Shown: in pieces, positions 1-6,648 of the stretch
Layout of the letters: every line of letters begins with the position of its first letter
Numbering within the stretch: the first letter of the stretch is position 1
Assembly: GCA_947575935.1 (NCBI GenBank)
Contig: CANPPM010000049.1
Coordinates: forward strand, 1-12,418
Reading direction: 5' to 3'
Length of the DNA stretch: 12,418 bases
Source: an uncultured Butyricicoccus sp.
Lineage (GTDB): Bacteria; Bacillota; Clostridia; Oscillospirales; Butyricicoccaceae
Notes under the pieces: model-generated
What the model was told of the DNA's origin: nothing
Seen by the model: only the letters and a program-made list of their open reading frames with translations
The model's database searches: none
Made by a program: the position numbers and the translations under genes

Positions 1-3000
1 CGATTGTCATTAAGAAGGTCGATGCAGATTCCGGCAAGCCACTTAAAGGGGCTTGGTTCAGAATTCGATTCCTTGGTGGAACCTCTGGAACGGGCGGCAC
101 GACCATCGGCGATTACATGACCAGCAGCAACGGAACTATCGTAAAGACAGGCTTAAAAGCTGGCACTTATGTAATCGAGGAAATTTCTGCACCGGATGGC
201 TACGTTATTAACGATTCCGCGCAAACTGTGTATCTTTCCGGCAAGGATCAGGATGTTATTACCGTAACTTTTGGAAACGACAAAAAGGGCAGCTTGCTGA
301 TTGTTAAGAAGGATGCCGCGACCGGTAAACCACTGTCCGATGTTGAGTTTCAGCTGACCGGCAGCGACGGCAACGTGGTCGGAAATTCTAACGGCAAGTA
401 TGTGACCGACAGCGCCGGTACAATTCGCGTTGACGGCCTCGAACCCGGCATGACCGTGATCGCAAAAGAAACTCGCACGCGTTCCGGGTATGTTCTCGAC
501 GACGTTCCGCAAACGATTAAAATTAAGGCTAACAAGACTATGACGCTTGAATTTCGGAACCAGCCGAAAGGAAGTCTGATTATCGTTAAAAAGGACAGCG
601 TTACGGGAAAACCCTTGCAGGGCGCAGAGTTCAAAATCACGACCGCCAGCGGTGAGCTTGTTCCCGATAATGAAGGGCTTACGAGCACGAACGGGATGTA
701 CAAAACCAATGCAAACGGCCAGATTGTGCTTTTGAAGCTGACTCCAGGGACATATGTGGTTACGGAGACAAAAACAGTTGATGGGTACGAATTGGATACC
801 ACCTCTCAGACTGTTGTTGTCTCGGCAAATGATGCCCAAACACTGACTTTTTTGAACACGCCGAAGGGCAAGCTCCTGATCGAGAAAATCGACAGTGTGA
901 CGCGCAGCCCGATTCAGGGCGCGACCTTTGAAATCAAGGGAAGTGACTTTCCTGCGACCTCGTTCACGACCAACAGCAGCGGACAAATCCTGCTGCAAGA
1001 CCTGACCAGCGGCGACTACACGATTGAGGAGAAGCGTGCGCCGGATGGTTACCGTTTTGAGAGCAACAGCCGTGTTGCGAAGGTTGAAGCCGGTAAAACC
1101 GCAAAAATAACCATCGAAAATGAGCCTTTGGGTGGGATTCTCATTAAAAAGATGAGTTCCACCACTAAGGAACCGCTTTCTGATGTTATTTTCAAGGTTA
1201 CGAGGGCGGACGGTACCGCCGTCGGAACCTCAAACGGCGAATATCGGACGGATGAGCGCGGCTTCATCACAATTCCCGATCTGGAACCAGCGGGTTACGC
1301 CATTCAGGAAGTGCAGGCCAAACCGGGCTTCCTGCTTGACGACACGCCGAAACACGTCGAAATCAAGGATCACCAGACATCCTCTCTCGAGTTCTTCAAC
1401 CAGCCCAAAGGTGGTCTCGTTATCGTCAAAAAAGATAGCATTACAGGAGCGCCTTTGAAGGGTGTGGAATTCAAGGTAACGACCTCAACCGGCGAAGTTG
1501 TGGACAGTAACGAGGGAGTAACGTCCTCGAACGGTATCTACAAGACTGACTCGAACGGGATTGAAATCTCGAAATTACGACCGGATACATACATAATTAC
1601 GGAAACGAAAACGCTTCCGGATTATGTGCTGGATACCGCGCCGCAAACGGTGGTCGTCAATGCAGATGATACCCAGACGGTCACTTTCACGAATACTCCG
1701 AAGGGTTGCCTATTAGTCAAGAAAATTGACAGCGTGACACATGCGCCGCTGTCCGGCGTGAAGTTTGAGGTTAAAGGTTGTAACGGCTGCGATTACCCCG
1801 CAGGAACCTATACAACGGACTCAAACGGTACGTTCAAGTTGGCACACATCCCCAGTGGCTGCTATTCCATCACTGAAACCAAGGCGAAGGAAGGATACCG
1901 TCTTGATGATACCACGAAAATCGTCAAGGTTGAAACAGGAACTTGCAAAGAGATAACTTTTGAGAACGAGCCGCTTGGCGGTCTCCTTCTGAAAAAGATG
2001 GATTCCAAGACCAAAGAACCCCTTTCGGATGTTATTTTCCGTATTATCCACGCGGACGGAACCACAGTTGGCACAAGCAACAGCGAGTTCCGGACGGATG
2101 AACAGGGTTATATCTCGATTCCAAACCTTGAGCCGGGCAGCTACATTATTACAGAATTGCAGGCGAAACCCGGATATCTACTAGATGATAGTCCGAAAAC
2201 CATCGCAATTAAGGACCACCAGACCTACGTTCTTGAAGTGTTCAACGCTCCGAAAGGCGGGCTTTTGATCGTTAAAAAGGACAGCCAGACCGGCGAATCG
2301 CTTGCCGGTGTTGAGTTCAAAGTCACAACCGCAAACGGTGAATTTGTTGCTGACAACGAAGGAATGACCTCCACAAACGGAATTTACGTCACCGATGAAG
2401 CCGGTCAGATTGAGATTTCGCAGTTAAAACCAGGGACTTACACGGTAACGGAAACGCGCACCCTTGATGATTACGTGCTGGATGCCGCGCCGCAGACGGT
2501 TGTCGTGGAGGCCAATGACCAGAAGACGCTTACCTTCACTAACACGAAGAAAGGATGCCTGATAATTAAGAAAATTGATAGCGTGACCCGCGAACCGATT
2601 GATGGCGTAAAGTTTAAGATTCAGGGGGGCAATGGAAATCCCTATCCCGAGGGTGAGCACGCCACGGATGTAAACGGTGTGATTCGCCTGGACCATCTGC
2701 CGGACGGAGACTACACCATTGCAGAATTGCAGGCGAAAGACGGCTACAGGTTGGACAATACTGTCAAAACCATCAAAATGGAAGCCGGGAAGACGCAGGA
2801 AATCACCTTTGAGAATGAGCCTTTGGGCGGATTGCTGATCCGCAAAATGGACGCTTCGACGAAGGAACCGATTTCTGATGTGGTATTCAAAATCACGACT
2901 TCTGACGGTACAGTCGTTGGCGCTTCCAACGGCGAATACCAGACAGACGCGCAGGGATATATCTCGCTTCCCGACCTCGAACCGGGGAGCTACATCGTTT

Positions 3001-3122
3001 CGGAGCTGAAGGCAAAGACCGGATACCTGCTGGATTCGACTCCCAAAACGATTGAGATTAAGGATCACCAACTGTACACCCTCGACTTTTACAACCAGCC
3101 GTTCGGCTGTCTGATTGTGTAG
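1..3122 (+). CDS. Giant CnaB/SpaA-type repeat surface protein (5' end outside window, ends at in-frame TAG)
   Basis: The frame is open from the first complete codon (position 3), so the true start lies upstream. The visible part is a tandem array of about 90-100-residue CnaB/SpaA-like units, each starting with a G-x-L-(I/L)-x-K-K strand and ending with an F-x-N strand. Unit starts are at nucleotides 288, 570, 867, 1131, 1410, 1704, 1977, 2256, 2553, 2826 and 3105. Most units keep a Lys in the first strand, a Glu in the middle (TETK, TEL or EE type) and an Asn in the last strand, the residues that form an intramolecular isopeptide bond in CnaB domains. Such proteins are wall-anchored adhesins or stalks, common as ICE cargo in Clostridia. 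Neither a signal peptide nor an LPxTG anchor is visible. The TAG at 3120-3122 replaces a Lys codon and repeats continue past it, so this is probably a truncated allele. The family is certain; the ligand is unknown. Confidence 0.88.
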   Translation, partial: IVIKKVDADSGKPLKGAWFRIRFLGGTSGTGGTTIGDYMTSSNGTIVKTGLKAGTYVIEEISAPDGYVINDSAQTVYLSGKDQDVITVTFGNDKKGSLLIVKKDAATGKPLSDVEFQLTGSDGNVVGNSNGKYVTDSAGTIRVDGLEPGMTVIAKETRTRSGYVLDDVPQTIKIKANKTMTLEFRNQPKGSLIIVKKDSVTGKPLQGAEFKITTASGELVPDNEGLTSTNGMYKTNANGQIVLLKLTPGTYVVTETKTVDGYELDTTSQTVVVSANDAQTLTFLNTPKGKLLIEKIDSVTRSPIQGATFEIKGSDFPATSFTTNSSGQILLQDLTSGDYTIEEKRAPDGYRFESNSRVAKVEAGKTAKITIENEPLGGILIKKMSSTTKEPLSDVIFKVTRADGTAVGTSNGEYRTDERGFITIPDLEPAGYAIQEVQAKPGFLLDDTPKHVEIKDHQTSSLEFFNQPKGGLVIVKKDSITGAPLKGVEFKVTTSTGEVVDSNEGVTSSNGIYKTDSNGIEISKLRPDTYIITETKTLPDYVLDTAPQTVVVNADDTQTVTFTNTPKGCLLVKKIDSVTHAPLSGVKFEVKGCNGCDYPAGTYTTDSNGTFKLAHIPSGCYSITETKAKEGYRLDDTTKIVKVETGTCKEITFENEPLGGLLLKKMDSKTKEPLSDVIFRIIHADGTTVGTSNSEFRTDEQGYISIPNLEPGSYIITELQAKPGYLLDDSPKTIAIKDHQTYVLEVFNAPKGGLLIVKKDSQTGESLAGVEFKVTTANGEFVADNEGMTSTNGIYVTDEAGQIEISQLKPGTYTVTETRTLDDYVLDAAPQTVVVEANDQKTLTFTNTKKGCLIIKKIDSVTREPIDGVKFKIQGGNGNPYPEGEHATDVNGVIRLDHLPDGDYTIAELQAKDGYRLDNTVKTIKMEAGKTQEITFENEPLGGLLIRKMDASTKEPISDVVFKITTSDGTVVGASNGEYQTDAQGYISLPDLEPGSYIVSELKAKTGYLLDSTPKTIEIKDHQLYTLDFYNQPFGCLIV
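570..1409 (+). repeat. CnaB super-repeat 1 (units A-B-C)
   Basis: First copy of a three-unit period. A (570-866) has the VKKDS-T-G start, TSTNG and QTVVV. B (867-1130) has the KIDSVT start, GYRF and an ENEPL end. C (1131-1409) has KEPLSDVIF, GTSNG and KDHQ. Total 840 bp. Confidence 0.8.
1410..2255 (+). repeat. CnaB super-repeat 2 (units A-B-C)
   Basis: Second copy of the three-unit period: A 1410-1703, B 1704-1976, C 1977-2255, 846 bp in total. Copies are similar in protein but clearly diverged in DNA, so this is not a recent duplication. The B unit here is unusually rich in Cys. Confidence 0.8.
2256..3104 (+). repeat. CnaB super-repeat 3 (units A-B-C)
   Basis: Third copy of the three-unit period: A 2256-2552, B 2553-2825, C 2826-3104, 849 bp in total. 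The unit that follows (3105-3407) starts like a B unit (GCLIV, KLDSVT) but has an A-like body, so the period breaks exactly at the unit that carries the TAG. Confidence 0.8.
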
Positions 3123-3674
3123 AAGCTAGACAGCGTTACGAAGAAGCCGCTGAAAGGTGTTCAGTTCAAGATCACAACCGCTGACGGCACATTTGTACCC
3201 GCAAATGACGGGAAAACGTCCACAAACGGTCTGTATTTCACAGATGATAACGGCCAGATTGTGCTTCCTGGGCTTGCGCCGAACACGTATATTGTGACAG
3301 AAGTGCAGACAATCGACGGCTACACCATCGACGAAGCGAGCCGCAGCCAGACCGTTGTTGTGAATACAGACGATACCCAAACGCTGTATTTTTACAACGC
3401 ACCGGCGGGCGGTCTGGAACTCATCAAGGTCAACGAAGCGAATCAGTCTGAACGCATCCCGAACGTAACCTTTGAAATCAGAAAGATGGACGGCGGGCTT
3501 GTCAAGACCGTTACAACCGATGAGAACGGTCGTGTTCACGTTCCGCTGGATGCTGGCGATTACTACGCGGTTGAAATCAAAGCAGGCGAAGGCTTCAAAA
3601 TTGATTCCACGCCGCATTATTTCACCATTGAGAATAGTGAGACCACAATTCTGACCGCATCAGACAGTTGTTGA
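3123..3674 (+). pseudogene. Continuation of the CnaB-repeat protein after the in-frame TAG
   Basis: The reading frame of the upstream gene stays open for 183 codons after the TAG and encodes the rest of one CnaB unit (from 3105) and most of another (from 3408), ending at TGA 3672-3674. The first complete repeat has the usual TSTNG, PGLAPNTYIVTE and QTVVV elements; the second diverges (VTFEIRKMDGG, STPHYFTIEN). There is no ribosome binding site and no good start just after the TAG. The first ATG lies at 3486, and a downstream TTG at 3261 falls inside a domain. Independent expression is therefore unlikely. The segment is best read as the stranded 3' part of the same gene. Confidence 0.75.
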
Positions 3675-3726
3675 GGAAGCAGACGATATACAGGTACTGA
3701 CGGTTACGAGTACCAAAGCGGAATAA
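3655..3726 (+). pseudogene. Frame-shifted end of a CnaB repeat, final TAA
   Basis: In the frame one base ahead of the main gene, these codons read PHQTVVEEADDIQVLTVTST followed by KAE and TAA (3724-3726). This matches the last strands of an A-type repeat unit (compare PQTVVVEANDQKTLTFTNT near 2496-2546). The gene frame ends in TGA at 3672, and this frame is blocked upstream by TGA at 3652, so the two cannot be read together. The likely history is a deletion fusing the middle of one unit to the end of another out of frame, which also removed any sorting signal. Confidence 0.55.
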
Positions 3727-3753
3727 AATTTGAAATGATGGCATTTTAATATG

Positions 3754-3805
3754 AAAATTACCTCGGAAAGCGGTTGTGCTTTCAACGCTTTCCGGGGTAA
3801 ATTTT
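3754..3805 (+). terminator. Intrinsic terminator after the CnaB-repeat gene
   Basis: Arms TTACCTCGGAAAGCG (3758-3772) and CGCTTTCCGGGGTAA (3786-3800) pair with one G-U-type mismatch around a 13-nt loop. An A-run precedes and ATTTT follows (3801-3805). It lies 27 bp after the last TAA of the decayed gene, which fits the original end of that transcript. Confidence 0.75.
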
Positions 3806-3806
3806 G

Positions 3807-4105
3807 TGGATACAGAATTACACTAATTAGTCAGGTTTATAAGAGCTTTCAGGTGCTCCCTGATTTTGAAGGATAGAATAAGATCGAGGTAATGGATAAC
3901 GTCAGAGGATAAATTGGATAAACTTGGAGCGAAGCAGAAGGGTACAGGCAATATTGAAGACCAGGCGCAGCCTCATGAATCCATTCTTTGAAATATTATT
4001 TGATTTAGCTCTGGTACTGTTACAATATTCATTACAAATCGAATTTGTTCAAGCAGAACTCTACTCAAATTCTGCACAGCAGACATCATCCGGAATCGAT
4101 ATGTT
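3807..4105. other. AT-rich intergenic stretch without a supported gene
   Basis: Between the terminator and the end of the dehydrogenase gene I see no supported gene except the small fragment at 3893-3991. There is a 7-bp inverted repeat, GAATTTG/CAAATTC (around 4040-4075), but it lacks the GC-rich stem and T-run of a good terminator. No clear terminator for the minus-strand dehydrogenase gene is visible. Confidence 0.5.
3893..3991 (+). pseudogene. Possible short remnant of an ICE gene
   Basis: An open stretch reads TSEDKLDKLGAKQKGTGNIE and continues to TGA at 3989-3991. It has no start codon and no convincing ribosome binding site in frame. The codon choice and basic, Gly/Gln-rich composition look like a gene tail, and right after it the sequence turns AT-rich up to the dehydrogenase gene. 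It may be the left broken edge of the ICE backbone where the lysR-dehydrogenase module joins. I cannot name the parent gene, and chance cannot be excluded. Confidence 0.22.
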
Positions 4106-5248
4106 TTATTTGATTCCCATCCATGAGGATATGACCATCCGCTGAACCTCGCTCGTTCCTTCGTAAATTTCAGTGATTTTCGAATCCCTCATAAGGCGTT
4201 CAAAGGGGAACCTGTTTGTGTATCCATCATCGCCGACAAGCTGCATACAACGTCTGGTCACATTGGTTGCTGCTTCAGACGCGTACAGTTTTCCCATTGC
4301 AGCCAGATGGGAATATGGATCATGATCCTGTTTTGCCTGTGCGGCCCGATAAATCAGCAGCCGCGCAGCGTCTACCCGCGCCTGCATATCGGCAAGCTCA
4401 AACTGAACATATTGGTACTGTGAAATCCGCTGTTCGTGCAGGCAGTGCGTGGTTACATATTCTTTGCAATGGTCGATTGCAGCCTGCGCAATCCCCAAAG
4501 CCTGTGCGCCAACGCCAATGCGTCCGCCGTCCAATGTAGCAAGCGCAATCTTAAACCCTTTACCGCGTTCACCTAACAGATTCTCCTTCGGGATTTTGCA
4601 GTCCTGGAAGATCAGCTCATAGGTAGCAGAGCCACGGATACCCATTTTCTTTTCCTTCGTGCCAAAAGTGAAACCAGGCGTACCCTTTTCTACAATGAAT
4701 CCGGAAATCCCACGGCTGCCTTTATCCGGGTCGGTCACAGCGGAAATATAGTATGTATCTGCATAATAGCCATTGGTAATGAATACCTTCTGACCGTTCA
4801 GTACCCAATGATCCCCTGCATCGATAGCAGTCATTTTCTGGTTGCCCAGATCACTGCCCGCAGAAGGTTCCGTAACACCGAAAGCTCCCAACTTTTGGCC
4901 CTTGCAGAGCGGAACAAGGAATTTCTGCTTCTGTTCCTCTGTACCAAATTCAATCAGCGGCCATGAGCCAAGGGAATGGTGGTCTGACAGCATAACCGCT
5001 GTTGTTGCACAGTGCTTTGCCAGTTCCTCAATCACTGCGATATAAGCAAGATACGAATGCTCAGAGCCGCCGTATTTCTTTGGATAGCAAATGCCCATCA
5101 TGTCCATTTCACGCAGCGTTTCTACATTCTCAGACGGAAAGCGCTCTTGCACGTCAATTTCCGCCGCACCAGGTCCTGCCACATTTACGCCAAATTCGTG
5201 GATCATGTCAATGATCTTTTGCTCATCTTCGGTGAATTTAAAATTCAT
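4106..5248 (-). CDS. Acyl-CoA dehydrogenase, butyryl-CoA dehydrogenase-like
   Basis: A full-length 380-aa flavoprotein of the short-chain acyl-CoA dehydrogenase family, which interconverts a saturated acyl-CoA and its 2-enoyl-CoA in the cytoplasm; in butyrate-forming Clostridia the relative Bcd reduces crotonyl-CoA using EtfAB. Visible signatures are FGVTEPSAGSD (123-133), ITNG (157-160), LDGGRIGVGAQALGIAQ (about 239-255) and IYEGTSEVQR (361-370), with E363 at the catalytic-base position. The start is well supported: AAGGAGG (5257-5263) lies 8 nt before the ATG. Two FAD-contact motifs are atypical: the usual R-x-QFG region reads HEQRISQYQ (271-279), and QxxGGxGY reads QLVGDDGY (336-343). No etfA, etfB, crt or hbd is adjacent. 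It follows lysR on the same strand but has its own promoter. Substrate is uncertain, so I give no gene symbol. Confidence 0.9.
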   Translation of the reverse strand: MNFKFTEDEQKIIDMIHEFGVNVAGPGAAEIDVQERFPSENVETLREMDMMGICYPKKYGGSEHSYLAYIAVIEELAKHCATTAVMLSDHHSLGSWPLIEFGTEEQKQKFLVPLCKGQKLGAFGVTEPSAGSDLGNQKMTAIDAGDHWVLNGQKVFITNGYYADTYYISAVTDPDKGSRGISGFIVEKGTPGFTFGTKEKKMGIRGSATYELIFQDCKIPKENLLGERGKGFKIALATLDGGRIGVGAQALGIAQAAIDHCKEYVTTHCLHEQRISQYQYVQFELADMQARVDAARLLIYRAAQAKQDHDPYSHLAAMGKLYASEAATNVTRRCMQLVGDDGYTNRFPFERLMRDSKITEIYEGTSEVQRMVISSWMGIK

Positions 5249-5256
5249 ATAGCTGT

Positions 5257-5263
5257 CCTCCTT
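5257..5263 (-). promoter_or_regulatory. Ribosome binding site of the acyl-CoA dehydrogenase gene
   Basis: AAGGAGG on the minus strand, 8 nt before the ATG at 5248-5246. It fixes the start of the dehydrogenase gene. Confidence 0.8.
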
Positions 5264-5308
5264 GTTATGCCCTGAATATCTTTTGATAGCTGGGCCATCG
5301 TCGCTTTT

Positions 5309-5337
5309 ATCATAGCATTGCCGGCGGGTTCAAACAA
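5309..5337 (-). promoter_or_regulatory. Candidate promoter of the acyl-CoA dehydrogenase gene
   Basis: On the minus strand, TTGTTT (5332-5337) and TATGAT (5309-5314) are separated by 17 nt. The -10 matches the sigma-70/sigma-A consensus at five of six positions; the -35 is weak, as expected for an activator-dependent promoter. Transcription would start near 5302, about 54 nt before the ATG. A TCGAATTCGA palindrome lies just upstream. Confidence 0.5.
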
Positions 5338-5354
5338 GCTGACGTTTTTGAATC

Positions 5355-5364
5355 TCGAATTCGA
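5355..5364. promoter_or_regulatory. Candidate LysR operator upstream of the dehydrogenase promoter
   Basis: A perfect 10-bp palindrome TCGAATTCGA, centred about 57 bp upstream of the predicted transcription start. That lies in the region where LysR-type regulators usually bind. The same TTCGA/TCGAA half-sites recur in front of lysR. Assignment is inferred from position and shared motif only. Confidence 0.35.
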
Positions 5365-5479
5365 TTTTTTTGAAGGGATGCCAACAGAAAATCTACAGAC
5401 GGTCGAACGGCAAAGACCGTGTGGAGTGTATCCAGCGAGCTGTAGGATAAGTCCCAAAGTGTTGGAACCACAAACAAAA

Positions 5480-5509
5480 GCGTTTCCGGTCACATCGGGC
5501 CGGAAACGC
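5480..5509 (-). terminator. Intrinsic terminator of lysR
   Basis: A perfect 10-bp stem, GCGTTTCCGG (5480-5489) and CCGGAAACGC (5500-5509), with a 10-nt loop. Read on the minus strand the stem is followed by TTTTGTTTG. It lies 47 bp after the lysR stop and separates lysR transcription from the dehydrogenase gene. Confidence 0.75.
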
Positions 5510-5556
5510 CTTTCGCGTTGGGGGAGAGCCAACAACTAGCGCGGACATCTGAAAAA

Positions 5557-6453
5557 TCAACTAAAGTCAACCCCTAACTGCTCGTGCAAAATTCTGAACG
5601 CTAATTCCATTTGAGGGCTAACCCATTTGTTTCGATGATAGACACAGACGGCTGGATAGATTTTATCATCCAATTCTGTTTTTAATTGAAGCAGAGAACC
5701 ATTTTTCAACTCTTCCTCAACAGAAAAACTGGGCACATAGGCAATTCCCAAATTGTTCATAACACTTCGCTTTACCGCTTCTATGCTTTGCAGCTTCATA
5801 TCTGGTGTTAAAGTTATATCTTTCTTGGCGAGATAAGCTGTGATTTCTTTCTGATAATTCGCATTTGGCTCATTGTAAATCATACCAACGGATTTTTTCT
5901 GATGCGGGGTAATAAAATCCTGTTCCCTTGGATTTATAAAAGCCGAACCGATTAGACAAGCCTGAAACGGCTTGGATGCCGGATGCATTACCGTGTCCGG
6001 AAAATTACCCTTATTACAATCAACACCTATATCGGCATATCCATTGACAATGGCTTGATTGATGTCGTCTGACGGAAGAGAATTGATGATAAGGCGTATA
6101 TTGGGCGCGTCGTGTAAAATTGCTTTTATAATAGGCTGCATTATGTATATAAAAATGGAATCCGGAGCAACAAGCCGCAAAGTTCCTGTGATTTCCGAAA
6201 GTTCTTTCTTATAATTGCTAATTTGCTCTACATTTTGCAGAATGCTTTCAACAAAAGGCAAAATATCTTTTCCTGCCTGGGTCAGTTCCATTCTCCGTCC
6301 AACCTTTTCAAACAGTTTCAATGAAAATTCATCTTCTAACTGCTTGATCTGAGCTGTGACGGTTGAAGGAGCATAATTCAACTGTGCTGATGCTTTTTGA
6401 AAACTGCCAGTTTCTATGATCGCCATTAAAGTAGTAAGATTTTTTGTTTCCAT
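5557..6453 (-). CDS. LysR-family transcriptional regulator
   Basis: A 298-aa protein with the standard LysR layout: an N-terminal winged helix-turn-helix (residues about 1-60, with GSFQKASAQLNYAPSTVTAQ as the helix-turn-helix core and LKLFEKVGRRMELTQAG as the wing), a linker helix, then a periplasmic-binding-protein-like effector domain from about residue 90. I chose the ATG at 6451-6453, which gives the typical length of about 300 aa and has a GAGAGGT ribosome binding site. The open frame runs upstream to 6711, but that extension lies ahead of and through the promoter and has no domain. A strong promoter (6530-6558) and an operator-like palindrome (6469-6485) precede it. The acyl-CoA dehydrogenase gene follows on the same strand after a terminator and is the obvious target. 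The effector is unknown. Confidence 0.9.
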   Translation of the reverse strand: METKNLTTLMAIIETGSFQKASAQLNYAPSTVTAQIKQLEDEFSLKLFEKVGRRMELTQAGKDILPFVESILQNVEQISNYKKELSEITGTLRLVAPDSIFIYIMQPIIKAILHDAPNIRLIINSLPSDDINQAIVNGYADIGVDCNKGNFPDTVMHPASKPFQACLIGSAFINPREQDFITPHQKKSVGMIYNEPNANYQKEITAYLAKKDITLTPDMKLQSIEAVKRSVMNNLGIAYVPSFSVEEELKNGSLLQLKTELDDKIYPAVCVYHRNKWVSPQMELAFRILHEQLGVDFS

Positions 6454-6468
6454 AGTGACCTCTCGATT

Positions 6469-6485
6469 GTTCGAAAAATTCGAAC
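6469..6485. promoter_or_regulatory. LysR-box palindrome in the lysR leader
   Basis: GTTCGAAAAATTCGAAC is a perfect inverted repeat of 7-bp arms around AAA, and contains a T-N11-A (T6471, A6483), the classic LysR-box pattern. Further ATTCGG/AATTCGAT copies lie at 6491-6506. All of it lies between the predicted transcription start (about 6523) and the lysR ATG, a suitable place for autorepression. Confidence 0.55.
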
Positions 6486-6529
6486 CCACAATTCGGATAA
6501 TTCGATTATTCTGGATTCTTCTTGGCTTT

Positions 6530-6558
6530 ATTATAATCCTACAACTGGGATATGGCAA
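6530..6558 (-). promoter_or_regulatory. lysR promoter
   Basis: On the minus strand, TTGCCA (6553-6558) is followed after exactly 17 nt by a perfect TATAAT (6530-6535). This gives a leader of about 70 nt before the lysR ATG. Confidence 0.65.
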
Positions 6559-6648
6559 GCCTTGTTGCGCTGTTCCAGTGATATGGCAGCGGGCTTGCTG
6601 ACCGTCTTGATACCGAAATGGGCGGTCAATGGGATTATGACCGTTTAG

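Noticed and set aside
153..998. Long minus-strand open frame opposite the CnaB-repeat gene, with similar ones at 2424-3071 and 3126-3617
   Set aside because: They mirror the repeat gene, recur at repeated positions, and have no ribosome binding site or recognisable domain.
1..3122. CRISPR array or recent tandem duplication
   Set aside because: The repeats are protein-coding, about 270-300 bp long and diverged in DNA; there are no short identical repeats with spacers.
3120..3122. Element-wide stop-codon recoding
   Set aside because: TAG and TAA both appear as normal gene ends (methyltransferase, VirB4, 158-aa protein), and the two suspect stops stand for different residues (Lys and Gln), which fits point mutations better.
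3924..4145. 73-aa plus-strand open frame
   Set aside because: Non-ATG start, no ribosome binding site, crosses the join between two composition zones and runs into the 3' end of the dehydrogenase gene.
5245..5535. 96-aa minus-strand open frame between lysR and the dehydrogenase gene
   Set aside because: It contains the lysR terminator and the dehydrogenase promoter and has no protein-like features.
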